A stretch of DNA of 64,000 nucleotides from Paludibacter sp963678465 (lineage in GTDB: Bacteria; Bacteroidota; Bacteroidia; Bacteroidales; Paludibacteraceae): positions 3,679,810-3,743,809 of the forward strand of contig OY782858.1 in NCBI GenBank assembly GCA_963678465.1, in the 5' to 3' direction. This document shows positions 1 to 7,947 of this stretch, in pieces. The position numbers and the translations under genes are program-made. Position 1 is the first letter of the stretch; every line of letters starts with the position of its first letter. The notes under the pieces are model-generated. The model was not told the origin of the DNA and ran no database searches. It saw only the letters and a program-made list of their open reading frames with translations.

Positions 1-693
1 ACGCTGATTGCCGAACTGAACGATTTATTGGCTCACAATGATGACTTCAATGGTTTGGAATCGGACGACGAAAAACGTCAGTACGTTAAAGGCTTGTTAA
101 GCCCTGAAAGCAGTCAGGTGTATCGCGATCTTCCTAAAGGCATTGCCCGTCAGTTGACTTTGGATCGCGACCCTCACGGTAATGTTCAGGTTTCGTTGAT
201 CGAAACAGAAAAACTGCTGATCGAAATGGTGGCCAAACGCCTTGCCATGCTGAAAGCTGAAGGAACATTCAAAGGAAAATTCTCGGCCATCAACCACTTC
301 TTCGGTTACGAAGGACGTTGTGCTATTCCTTCAAACTTCGATGCCGACTACACCTATTCATTGGGTTACACTGCTTCGGTACTTATTTCGGAAGGCAAAA
401 CCGGTTATATGTCGTCGGTGCGTAACCTTACAGCACCTGCTGCCGAGTGGAGTGCCGGTGGAGTGCCTATCACCATGATGATGAACATGGAAAAACGTCA
501 CGGAAAAATGAAACCGGTAATTCAGAAGGCTTTGGTACGTTTGGATGGCGCTCCGTTCAAATACTTTGCTGCTCACCGCGAAGAATGGGCTGATGAAAAA
601 TCGAGCTACGTTTATCCCGGCCCGGTTCAGTATTATGGTCCAACCGAAGTTTGTGACCTGCCTACCAAGACGCTGCAATTAGAAAAGGAATAG
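1..693 (+). CDS. pfp: Diphosphate--fructose-6-phosphate 1-phosphotransferase, C-terminal part (5' end outside window)
   Basis: The reading frame is open from base 1, so the gene starts upstream of the window; about 230 C-terminal residues are present. They match the C-terminal region of the large PPi-dependent phosphofructokinases (about 550 residues), including the segments FFGYEGRCAIPSNFD and YSLGYTASVLI. The enzyme phosphorylates fructose 6-phosphate with pyrophosphate instead of ATP in cytosolic glycolysis and is common in Bacteroidales. The TTG at base 28 is only an internal codon and should not be taken as a start. A strong terminator follows the stop codon, so this is the last gene of its transcript. 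The catalytic N-terminal half cannot be inspected. Confidence 0.88.
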   Translation, partial: TLIAELNDLLAHNDDFNGLESDDEKRQYVKGLLSPESSQVYRDLPKGIARQLTLDRDPHGNVQVSLIETEKLLIEMVAKRLAMLKAEGTFKGKFSAINHFFGYEGRCAIPSNFDADYTYSLGYTASVLISEGKTGYMSSVRNLTAPAAEWSAGGVPITMMMNMEKRHGKMKPVIQKALVRLDGAPFKYFAAHREEWADEKSSYVYPGPVQYYGPTEVCDLPTKTLQLEKE

Positions 694-717
694 TCTTAAA
701 ATTATAAGTTGACACTT

Positions 718-760
718 AAAAGTCCTGAAGAACATTTTTTGTTTTTCAGGACTTTTCTTT
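718..760 (+). terminator. Rho-independent terminator after pfp
   Basis: A 12-bp perfect stem (AAAGTCCTGAA and its complement) encloses a T-rich loop and is followed by TTCTTTT. It lies 25 bases after the pfp stop codon. Confidence 0.85.
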
Positions 761-878
761 TGGTGTTGATGGAGGATGAAAGACGAAATCACTTTTTTGA
801 ATAGCCGATTTTTCGGCAAATTGCCATCCAACCTTGAATTAATCATTTCAAATAAAAACGATATTAGCAAAAAAAACG

Positions 879-886
879 TATTTTTG
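879..886 (+). promoter_or_regulatory. Bacteroidota -7 promoter box for the transporter gene
   Basis: TATTTTTG fits the Bacteroidota -7 consensus TAnnTTTG and lies 32 bases before the ATG at 919. I see no clear -33 element. Confidence 0.5.
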
Positions 887-918
887 TAACTTGAACAAAT
901 AATTAAAACGCAGAGCGA

Positions 919-2151
919 ATGATTTTAAACTATATCTGGATCGGATTCATCTTTGTCGCATTTATTGTGGCTTGTTTTCAGCTGATTTTCAATGGAAACA
1001 CACAAATATTTACAGATATAATTCAAGGTGCATTTGGCTCGGCCAAAACAGGTTTCGAAATTTCGCTGGGACTAACCGGAGTGCTTTCGATGTGGCTTGG
1101 TATTATGAAAGTGGGAGAAAAAGGTGGTGTAATTCAAATTTTCGCGCGACTTGTGGCTCCCTTTTTTACTAAAATTTTGCCCGATATTCCTAAGGATCAT
1201 CCTGCGCTCGGCAGTATTTTTATGAATGTGTCGGCCAATATGCTCGGACTTGATAATGCTGCTACGCCGATGGGCCTCAAGGCAATGAAGGAATTGCAGG
1301 AGATAAACCCCGACAAAGAAACGGCCTCGAATCCCATGATTATGTTTTTGGTGCTGAATACTGCCGGACTTTGTTTAATTCCCATTAGTATAATGGTATA
1401 CAGGGCGCAGTTAGGAGCGGCCAATCCGGCGGATGTTTTTTTGCCAATCATGATTGCTACTTTTATTGCGGCATTGACAGGACTGATTTCTGTGGCTATT
1501 TATCAGAAAATAAATTTGCTGGATAAAACAATTTTAGGAACGATTACGGGGTTGATTCTTTTTATAGCTGCTGTAATTTTTTTACTGAGCCAACTTACAA
1601 AAGATCAAATTTCACAATATTCTTCGCTGACAGCCAATTTTCTTTTGTTCGGCATTATCGTGGGTTTTATTGCTATGGCGGTGTATAAGAAAGTAAATGT
1701 GTACGAATCTTTTATCGAAGGTGCTAAAGAAGGGTTTCAGGTGGCAGTAGGCATTATTCCTTATCTGATTGCCATACTTGTGGCCATTGGTATTTTCAGG
1801 GCTTCGGGCGCGATGACTATGCTTACCGATGGAATCACCTGGTTGGTGGGACTTACCGGCATGAATACCGATTTTGTTGGCGCTTTGCCTACCGCTTTGA
1901 TGAAACCTTTGAGCGGAAGCGGTGCCCGCGGGATGATGGTGGATGCTATGACATTGAACGGCGCCGATTCATTTGTTGGCCGGCTTTCGTGTATAATTCA
2001 GGGATCGACCGATACAACATTTTATATACTTGCTGTTTATTTTGGCTCGGTTGGGATTAAAAATACACGATATGCGTTAGCTTGCGGCTTATTAGCCGAT
2101 TTTGTGGGTATTGTATCGGCTATTTTACTTGGTTATTTGTTCTTTCATTAA
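919..2151 (+). CDS. Nucleoside-recognition (Gate) domain membrane protein, SpmA-SpmB fusion type
   Basis: A 410-residue integral membrane protein made of two similar halves. Each half has a Gate/nucleoside-recognition type domain, with conserved stretches NVSANMLGLDNAATP at about residues 104-118 and PLSGSGARGMMVDA in the second half. In Bacillus these halves are the separate spore maturation proteins SpmA and SpmB. In non-sporulating Bacteroidota the fused protein is common and is probably an inner-membrane transporter of unknown substrate. Several hydrophobic segments are visible along the whole chain. The gene stands alone between a terminator upstream and a repeat-rich intergenic region downstream. 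The family call is firm; the transported molecule is unknown. Confidence 0.85.
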   Translation: MILNYIWIGFIFVAFIVACFQLIFNGNTQIFTDIIQGAFGSAKTGFEISLGLTGVLSMWLGIMKVGEKGGVIQIFARLVAPFFTKILPDIPKDHPALGSIFMNVSANMLGLDNAATPMGLKAMKELQEINPDKETASNPMIMFLVLNTAGLCLIPISIMVYRAQLGAANPADVFLPIMIATFIAALTGLISVAIYQKINLLDKTILGTITGLILFIAAVIFLLSQLTKDQISQYSSLTANFLLFGIIVGFIAMAVYKKVNVYESFIEGAKEGFQVAVGIIPYLIAILVAIGIFRASGAMTMLTDGITWLVGLTGMNTDFVGALPTALMKPLSGSGARGMMVDAMTLNGADSFVGRLSCIIQGSTDTTFYILAVYFGSVGIKNTRYALACGLLADFVGIVSAILLGYLFFH

Positions 2152-2280
2152 ACTTCGTACTATTTGTTCGCGAAAACTTGACCTATGAAATTTAAAACGG
2201 CTCGTTTTTTTTAATATGAATATCCGTTTCATTACCTACTTCTGTTGTACAAACTCTCTTTAAGGATCGACCTCGTCCGG

Positions 2281-2394
2281 TGAGCCAAAAAATGGAGTGA
2301 AGCAGGCGTAGAAAACTTTTCTGTTTGAGTCCCGACGTATTTCGTCGGGGCGAGTTTAAAAGTTTTCAGCCTGCAAACGACTGATTTTTTGAGC
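2281..2394. repeat. Long imperfect palindrome in the 2152-2593 intergenic region
   Basis: Nested inverted repeats share one centre near base 2340. The inner stem CCCGACG/CGTCGGG is at 2331-2349. An outer arm GAAAACTTTT (2311-2320) pairs with AAAAGTTTTC (2358-2367), and the pairing continues weakly outward to AAAAAAT/ATTTTTT. The element is much larger than a terminator and looks like a dispersed, non-coding repeat. No copy of the same sequence was noticed elsewhere in the window. Confidence 0.55.
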
Positions 2395-2428
2395 GAAGCG
2401 GGCGCAGTCTAACACTTTATTCCTTTTT

Positions 2429-2509
2429 CCCTCTCCTGTTGGAGAGGGTGTCCGAAGGACAGGTGAGGTGTTTTTTGCTTACTTTTTTGTGTTAAGACAA
2501 AAAAGTAAG
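2429..2509. repeat. Three consecutive short hairpins upstream of the MerR gene
   Basis: CCCTCTCC-TGTT-GGAGAGGG (2429-2448) is followed at once by TGTCC-GAA-GGACA (2449-2461). A third, CTTACTTTTTTGT paired with ACAAAAAAGTAAG, lies at 2478-2509. The last could terminate transcription in either direction. No gene is visible in 2152-2593. Confidence 0.5.
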
Positions 2510-2593
2510 TGGGGTTTTAGGGGCAAAGCCCCTGTTGTACTGAAGTCTAAAGCATTAGGTAATCTATCGGATAATCATTTTTTTTAATTAATT

Positions 2594-2917
2594 ATGGCAA
2601 TGGAAAAACTATATTATTCTATCTCTGAGGTGGCTGCAATGTTTAAAATAAACCAATCGAACCTGAGGTTTTGGGAGAAGGAATTTAAACAGCTTAAACC
2701 CAGACGAAATGACAGGGGGACACGTTTTTATACAAACGAGGATATTGCTACGATTAAGAAAATCGTTTTTCTGGTGGAAGAACAAAAATTGACTCTGGAG
2801 GGAGCAAAACGTCGCCTGGGGCAGAAAAAGGATGCGGTTGAAAAACAACAACAGCTGGTGGAACGTTTGAAAAGTATACGCGAAGAATTAAAGGGAATTG
2901 CGAATGCTCTTTCATAA
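2594..2917 (+). CDS. MerR family transcriptional regulator (short form)
   Basis: A 107-residue protein with an N-terminal MerR winged helix at about residues 5-75. It has the family pattern YYSISEVAAMFKINQSNLRFWEKEF, here split as a recognition helix plus the RFWE turn, and a wing containing RFYTNEDI. A short coiled-coil dimerisation helix (KQQQLVERLKSIREEL) ends the protein. There is no C-terminal effector or metal-binding domain and no metal-binding cysteine, so the signal it senses is not apparent. Compact MerR proteins of this type are widespread in Bacteroidales. It is monocistronic as far as can be seen. Confidence 0.85.
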   Translation: MAMEKLYYSISEVAAMFKINQSNLRFWEKEFKQLKPRRNDRGTRFYTNEDIATIKKIVFLVEEQKLTLEGAKRRLGQKKDAVEKQQQLVERLKSIREELKGIANALS

Positions 2918-3046
2918 GTATTTGCTATTTATCCAGATGGCTTCGGGGGTATCATTTGCAATTTAATAAAAATAAGATAAACGGCATATTACTCGTTTAT
3001 TAATGCGACATTATATTTTCTCATTACTTAGATAAAAATTATTTTT

Positions 3047-4102
3047 ATGAAAAAACTGCTTGTACTTTCGCTCTCTGTAGTGTTGTTTTCGCTTACAGTT
3101 TTGGCTCAAGGGAAACCTAAGAATGTTGTTGTATTGATTGGCGATGGCATGGGCCTGGCTCAGATTTATGCCGGTATGGTGGCCAATAGCAACAAACTTC
3201 AGCTCGAACGCTGTAAAAGTATCGGCTTTTCAAAAACCTATTCAGCAAGTCATTTTACTACCGATTCGGGTGCCGGTGGCACGGCTTTGGCCTGTGGTGT
3301 GAAAACGAAAAACGGAATGATAGGTATGAATCCCGATTCGGTGGCTGTTCAGTCCATTCTCGAATTGGCCGAGAAAAATAAATTAGCAACCGGTATTGTT
3401 GTGGCTTGCGCGGTTACTCATGCTACGCCTGCTTCGTTTATTGCTCATGTGAACAACCGGAATATGTACGAAGAAATTGCCACCGATTATTTGAAAACCG
3501 ATATAGATGTTTTCGTTGGAGGTGGCCGTAAGTATTTCGAAGAAAGAGCGGATAACAGGAACCTGATCGATGAACTTAAAGCCAAAAATTATCAGGTTGC
3601 TTATACAATAGATGATGTGAAGGCAATAAAATCAGGAAAACTGGCAGGTTTGCTTTACGAAGACCAAAATCCTGCGATGACTGAACGTGGAAAAATGTTA
3701 CCGGATGCTACCATGGCGGCCATTGAAATCCTCGATAATAACAAAAAAGGGTTCTTCCTTATGGTGGAAGGTTCTCAAATCGACTGGGCAAGCCATGACA
3801 ATGATGGGGCACAGATAGTTAAAGAAATGCTCGATTTTGACGAAACAGTGGGACGTGTGTTGGATTATGCACAAAAACATGGAAATACGCTTGTGATTAT
3901 CACTGCCGATCACGAAACGGGCGGATTGACTTTTCCCGCGGGAAATATCAAAGCAGGTACTTTTGAGGCAGCGTTTACTACCAAAGGGCATACCGGAATT
4001 CCTGTCCCTGTTTTTGCTTTTGGCCCCGGCGCCGATAAATTTACCGGTTTTATGGAAAACATCAGCATCAAAGCCAAAATTGAGAGACTACTCAGGTTGT
4101 GA
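3047..4102 (+). CDS. Alkaline phosphatase family protein, exported
   Basis: A 351-residue protein with a signal peptide (MKKLLVLSLSVVLFSLTVLA, cleavage near residue 20). The alkaline phosphatase metal and catalytic residues are all present: D33 in LIGDGMG, the catalytic serine S74 in TTDSGAGGTA, E241/D246/H250 in MVEGSQIDWASH, the D-H pair of ITADHETGG near 287, and the histidine of KGHTG near 315. It should hydrolyse phosphomonoesters in the periplasm or at the cell surface. At 351 residues it is shorter than the E. coli enzyme (about 450) because it lacks some loop insertions, but no core motif is missing. It converges on topB. Confidence 0.9.
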   Translation: MKKLLVLSLSVVLFSLTVLAQGKPKNVVVLIGDGMGLAQIYAGMVANSNKLQLERCKSIGFSKTYSASHFTTDSGAGGTALACGVKTKNGMIGMNPDSVAVQSILELAEKNKLATGIVVACAVTHATPASFIAHVNNRNMYEEIATDYLKTDIDVFVGGGRKYFEERADNRNLIDELKAKNYQVAYTIDDVKAIKSGKLAGLLYEDQNPAMTERGKMLPDATMAAIEILDNNKKGFFLMVEGSQIDWASHDNDGAQIVKEMLDFDETVGRVLDYAQKHGNTLVIITADHETGGLTFPAGNIKAGTFEAAFTTKGHTGIPVPVFAFGPGADKFTGFMENISIKAKIERLLRL

Positions 4103-4179
4103 TAATCGTTTTCTGTGCCTTTAGCCTGATTTCGGTTTAAAACACCAAACTAATCAGCCATAAAACCACCAACTTTTTC

Positions 4180-6102
4180 TTAAAAGGGCTGACGGAAAGT
4201 GCAGCCACTTTTCCATTCGCTGCAACCGTAGGCGGTGTTGCCTTTTATAACAGTACCTTTTCCGCACATGGGGCAAACTTTTCCTTCAGGATTGTTTTTG
4301 TTTTCGTGCGATGCACGTATTTCATCAATCGAACGGTTATCGCTTTTTACGTTCAGTACAATCTGACGAACCATTTCCTTTAGTTCGTTCAGAAAGTCGC
4401 TGGCCTGATATTCGCCCCTTTCCACCTGTCGCAGTTTTTTTTCCCAAAGTCCGGTCAGTTCAGCCGATTTAAGCATTTCTTCCTGAATTGTCAATATCAA
4501 ATCTATTCCGGTATTAGTGGCAATCAGGTTTTTACGTTCCTTACGAATGTATTCCCGTTTGAAAAGTGTTTCGATAATAGCAGCGCGCGTCGAAGGGCGA
4601 CCAATGCCGTTTTCTTTCAAAGCGTCACGCAATTCGTCGTTATCTACAAGTTTTCCTGCCGTTTCCATGGCACGGAGCAATGTGGCTTCGGTGTATGGTT
4701 TGGGGGGCGAAGTCCATTTTTCGGCCAGAGTCGGTGCGTGCGGTCCGCTTTCGCCTTTCACGAAAAGTGGAAGCGTTTTTTCATCTTCCTCGCTTTCTTT
4801 TTCATCTTCTGTTTTGGCTTTTTCGAATACTATGCGCCAGCCCGGATCGAGAATTTGTTTCCCGGTGACTTTAAATTCTACTTTGTCTACTTCGCCTAAT
4901 ACTGTGGTGGTCGAAATTTTACATTCGGGATAAAAATTAGCAATAAAGCGGCGTGCCACCAGATCGAATACCCGTTTTTCGTTGTCGTTTAATGCTGTTG
5001 GATGTATGCCTGTAGGTATAATGGCGTGGTGATCGGTTACCTTGGCATTGTCGAAAACCTTTTTCGTCTTTGGTAATTTCCCTGCTAAGAGAGGTTTTGT
5101 AATTAGTTCATAATCTTTCAATCCTTTCAGAATGTCAGGTATTTTAGGGTACATATCATCGCTCAGGTAAGTAGTGTCGACGCGAGGGTATGTAGTTATT
5201 TTTTTTTCGTAAAGACTTTGAATAATTTTAAGAGTTTCGTCGGCCGAGAAACCGAATTTTTTATTGCATTCCACCTGCAACGATGTAAGGTCGAAAAGCC
5301 TTGGCGCCGATTCGGTACCTTTTTTAGTGCCAATTTCGGTGATAAAAAAGTCGGCAGTTTTTACAGTTTCCAGAAAACCGGTTCCTTCCTCTACACTCGA
5401 AAATCGTCCTTTTGTAGCCGAAAAAAGCGTGTCGCGGTAAATTGTTTTTAATTCCCAATAAGCTTCGGGTTTGAAGTTTTCTATTTCGAGTTGACGGTTT
5501 ACAATGAGCGCCAATGTGGGCGTTTGCACACGTCCGATGGACAGTATTTGTCGGTTCTTGCCATATTTCAGGGTGTAAAGGCGGGTGGCATTCATACCCA
5601 GAGTCCAGTCGCCAATAGCGCGTGAGAGTCCGGCTTCGTAGAGGTGTTGAAATTCCTTTTGGTCGCGCAATTTTGCAAATCCTTCGCGTATGGCTTCTTC
5701 GGTCAACGATGAAATCCATAAACGTTTTACCGGACATTTGCACAATGCTTTTTGCATCACCCAGCGTTGAATGAGTTCGCCTTCCTGTCCGGCATCACCA
5801 CAGTTGATAACTTCATCGGCCGCCGCCATCAATGTTTCAATTACTTTAAATTGCTTTTGAATGCCGCTGTCGTTCATTACTTTTATGCCAAAGCGTTGCG
5901 GAATCATGGGCAACTGACTCAGCGTCCATGGTTTCCATTCGGGAGCATATTCATGGGGTTCGAGCAACCCGCACAAATGTCCGAAAGTCCATGTCACCTG
6001 GTACCCGTTTCCTTCGATATATCCATCTTTGCGGGTTTTAGCACCCAGTATTTCGGCAATATCACGTGCTACACTTGGTTTTTCGGCGATACAAACAATC
6101 AT
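4180..6102 (-). CDS. topB: DNA topoisomerase III
   Basis: A 640-residue type IA topoisomerase. The N-terminal TOPRIM domain has EKPSVARDIA at about residues 7-16 and an acidic motif DAGQEGE at 103-109. The active-site tyrosine is Y305 in KKITTYPRVDTTYL. A C-terminal four-cysteine zinc motif (CPMCGKGT ... GCSEWKSGC) is present. The enzyme relaxes and decatenates negatively supercoiled or recombining DNA. Chromosomal and conjugative-element copies both occur in Bacteroidales; the neighbours here are ordinary housekeeping genes, so a chromosomal copy is more likely. The TOPRIM motif has A-G-Q where type IA enzymes often have D-R within DxDREG. Confidence 0.92.
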   Translation of the reverse strand: MIVCIAEKPSVARDIAEILGAKTRKDGYIEGNGYQVTWTFGHLCGLLEPHEYAPEWKPWTLSQLPMIPQRFGIKVMNDSGIQKQFKVIETLMAAADEVINCGDAGQEGELIQRWVMQKALCKCPVKRLWISSLTEEAIREGFAKLRDQKEFQHLYEAGLSRAIGDWTLGMNATRLYTLKYGKNRQILSIGRVQTPTLALIVNRQLEIENFKPEAYWELKTIYRDTLFSATKGRFSSVEEGTGFLETVKTADFFITEIGTKKGTESAPRLFDLTSLQVECNKKFGFSADETLKIIQSLYEKKITTYPRVDTTYLSDDMYPKIPDILKGLKDYELITKPLLAGKLPKTKKVFDNAKVTDHHAIIPTGIHPTALNDNEKRVFDLVARRFIANFYPECKISTTTVLGEVDKVEFKVTGKQILDPGWRIVFEKAKTEDEKESEEDEKTLPLFVKGESGPHAPTLAEKWTSPPKPYTEATLLRAMETAGKLVDNDELRDALKENGIGRPSTRAAIIETLFKREYIRKERKNLIATNTGIDLILTIQEEMLKSAELTGLWEKKLRQVERGEYQASDFLNELKEMVRQIVLNVKSDNRSIDEIRASHENKNNPEGKVCPMCGKGTVIKGNTAYGCSEWKSGCTFRQPF

Positions 6103-6169
6103 GATTGTGGGGGTAAAATTTGAAGATTAATGAATTGTTCTGATAGCATCAGGCTATGTTTATTCATTG

Positions 6170-6177
6170 CAAATGTA
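6170..6177 (-). promoter_or_regulatory. -7 box for topB (minus strand)
   Basis: CAAATGTA on the plus strand reads TACATTTG on the minus strand, matching TAnnTTTG, 68 bases before the topB start. No clear -33 partner. Confidence 0.4.
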
Positions 6178-6401
6178 CATAAAAAAAACATTTTTCTTTT
6201 CTACATTATTTTGTTTTGAATCACGTTGAGCTTAAGTTTCTGATGGCTAAGGTCGTTTTCGAAAACATTATTTTTGTTCGATTTTGAACTAAAGTAAACG
6301 TACTATTTTTAACGTAGTTTCAGCATTGAATCTCTTTTAGTGAGAAAGTGAAAATCTTTAATTTTTTCATATGTCAGTGTATGAGAGTAATGAAGATTTT
6401 G

Positions 6402-6409
6402 TATCTTTG
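6402..6409 (+). promoter_or_regulatory. -7 box for ferredoxin-NADP reductase gene
   Basis: TATCTTTG is an exact match to TAnnTTTG, 107 bases upstream of the ATG at 6516. The rest of the 6103-6515 interval is AT-rich and holds no gene that I can support. Confidence 0.5.
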
Positions 6410-6515
6410 TACCTCCAAGTTTTGGTCAGTCAATTTGTAATCATTTTGAAATTGCTTCAAATTCAGGATGAATTCAACGTTTGTAAGAAGAATAAACATA
6501 TATTAAAAATATTTT

Positions 6516-7322
6516 ATGGAAGAATTAAATGCTATTGTACAACAGGTTGTACAGGTTTCGCCTATCATGAAAGTGTTCAGAATAGCTCCACTGGGCTGGA
6601 ATTTACCCGATTTCAAACCGGGACAATTTGTTGCCATTGGTTTGCCACCTACCAGCGAAAAATGTGCTGAAGCCACGGAAGAACCGGCTGAACCCGATCA
6701 GGAAAAATTGATTAAAAGGGCTTATTCTATTGCATCGTCGAATTTGTCGAGGGATTACGTTGAATTTTACATTACCCTGGTTCACTCAGGCGCTTTGACT
6801 CCCCGTTTGTTCAACCTCAATATCGGAGATAAAATTTGGTTGGGAAATAAATTTGTGGGCATGTTTACGCTCGATCAGATTCCTGAAGATCAGAACATCG
6901 TGCTGATTGGTACAGGTACCGGAGTTGCTCCTTATATGAGTATGTTGCGTACCGATGCGTTGCATCGCAAGGGGAACATTCTAGTTGTTCATGGCGCTTC
7001 CAATTCATGGGATTTGGGTTATTCTTCCGAATTAAATCTGCTTCAGAGTTTGTCGCCTAAGTTCCGCTATATTCCTACAATTACTATTCCTGAGCGCGAG
7101 TTTACGCCATGGTCGGGCCGCACTGAATTTATTCAGGAAATATGGGAAGATGGAACTGTTGAAAAACTGTGGGGCTTTAAACCCACTGCTGAGAATACAC
7201 ATGTTTTCCTTTGTGGTAATCCACGCATGGTTTCGGGCATGATAGAGTGTCTCGAAAAAGAAGGATTCAAAGAACATACCCGCAAGGAAGTGGGTCAGGT
7301 ACATGCTGAAAAGTTCAATTGA
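6516..7322 (+). CDS. fpr: Ferredoxin--NADP(+) reductase
   Basis: A 268-residue FAD-dependent oxidoreductase of the plant/bacterial FNR fold. The FAD-binding barrel has the motif RAYSIASS at about residues 67-74. The NAD(P)-binding half has GTGTGVAPY at about 133-141 and a C-terminal FLCGNPRM block. It transfers electrons between ferredoxin or flavodoxin and NADP(H) in the cytosol. A Glu/Pro-rich insert (EATEEPAEPDQEK) lies in the loop before the FAD motif. The gene has its own promoter box upstream and a terminator 28 bases downstream, so it is probably monocistronic. Confidence 0.9.
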   Translation: MEELNAIVQQVVQVSPIMKVFRIAPLGWNLPDFKPGQFVAIGLPPTSEKCAEATEEPAEPDQEKLIKRAYSIASSNLSRDYVEFYITLVHSGALTPRLFNLNIGDKIWLGNKFVGMFTLDQIPEDQNIVLIGTGTGVAPYMSMLRTDALHRKGNILVVHGASNSWDLGYSSELNLLQSLSPKFRYIPTITIPEREFTPWSGRTEFIQEIWEDGTVEKLWGFKPTAENTHVFLCGNPRMVSGMIECLEKEGFKEHTRKEVGQVHAEKFN

Positions 7323-7349
7323 TTTCTTTTTCCTTATAAAATAAAATTA

Positions 7350-7390
7350 AAAACACCCGGTTGTGCATTTGTTCACAATTCGGGTGTTTT
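7350..7390 (+). terminator. Rho-independent terminator after the FNR gene
   Basis: AAAACACCCG pairs with CGGGTGTTTT, and the inner bases TTGTG/CACAA extend the stem; a T-rich tail follows. Confidence 0.85.
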
Positions 7391-7430
7391 CTCTTAGTAG
7401 ATTTTCGGAATAGTTTTGTCAAAGTTTAAT

Positions 7431-7438
7431 TATCTTTG
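7431..7438 (+). promoter_or_regulatory. -7 box for the DUF2721/nadE pair
   Basis: TATCTTTG, an exact TAnnTTTG match, 38 bases before the ATG at 7477. Confidence 0.5.
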
Positions 7439-7476
7439 CAACTGCAATATAGTATTTACTTATAAAAACTAACTGT

Positions 7477-7884
7477 ATGGAAGAACTGACGCTTATCACC
7501 CCAACCTTTTTGTTCTCGGCTGTTTCGCTCATTTTGTTGGCTTACACCAATCGTTTCTTGTCGTATGCTCAACTGGTGCGCACGCTGAAGGATCGGTATA
7601 TGGAAGATCATTCGGCAATGACGCATGCACAGATTATGAACCTGAAAAAAAGGCTTTATCTGACCAAGAATATGCAAATGTTCGGTGTGGCCAGTTTGTT
7701 GCTTTGTGTAGCTACAATGTTCTTGATTTATATTGGCTCACATATATTGTCGGCCTATATTTTTGGGTTGGCTTTGCTGTTGCTCATTATATCGCTTGGT
7801 CTATCGGTTTGGGAAATACAAATTTCAGCTAAATCGCTCGAAATTTATTTGGGTGATATGGAAAAACTTGAAAAAGCCGAATAA
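7477..7884 (+). CDS. DUF2721 family membrane protein
   Basis: A 135-residue protein with three hydrophobic segments, at about residues 7-28, 68-90 and 94-112. It has a charged cytoplasmic loop between the first and second containing MNLKKRLYLTKNMQMFG. This pattern and length match the DUF2721 family, whose function is not known. It lies 63 bases upstream of nadE on the same strand and may be cotranscribed with it. Confidence 0.75.
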   Translation: MEELTLITPTFLFSAVSLILLAYTNRFLSYAQLVRTLKDRYMEDHSAMTHAQIMNLKKRLYLTKNMQMFGVASLLLCVATMFLIYIGSHILSAYIFGLALLLLIISLGLSVWEIQISAKSLEIYLGDMEKLEKAE

Positions 7885-7947
7885 ACCGGTAGTATTGTTG
7901 CAAAAAAAAACAGAGAATAATTAAAGAGGAATAAAATAAAACTATCT

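Noticed and set aside
6371..6670. 99-codon plus-strand frame overlapping the FNR gene
   Set aside because: It runs across the promoter box and the start of a well-supported gene in another frame and has no recognisable features.
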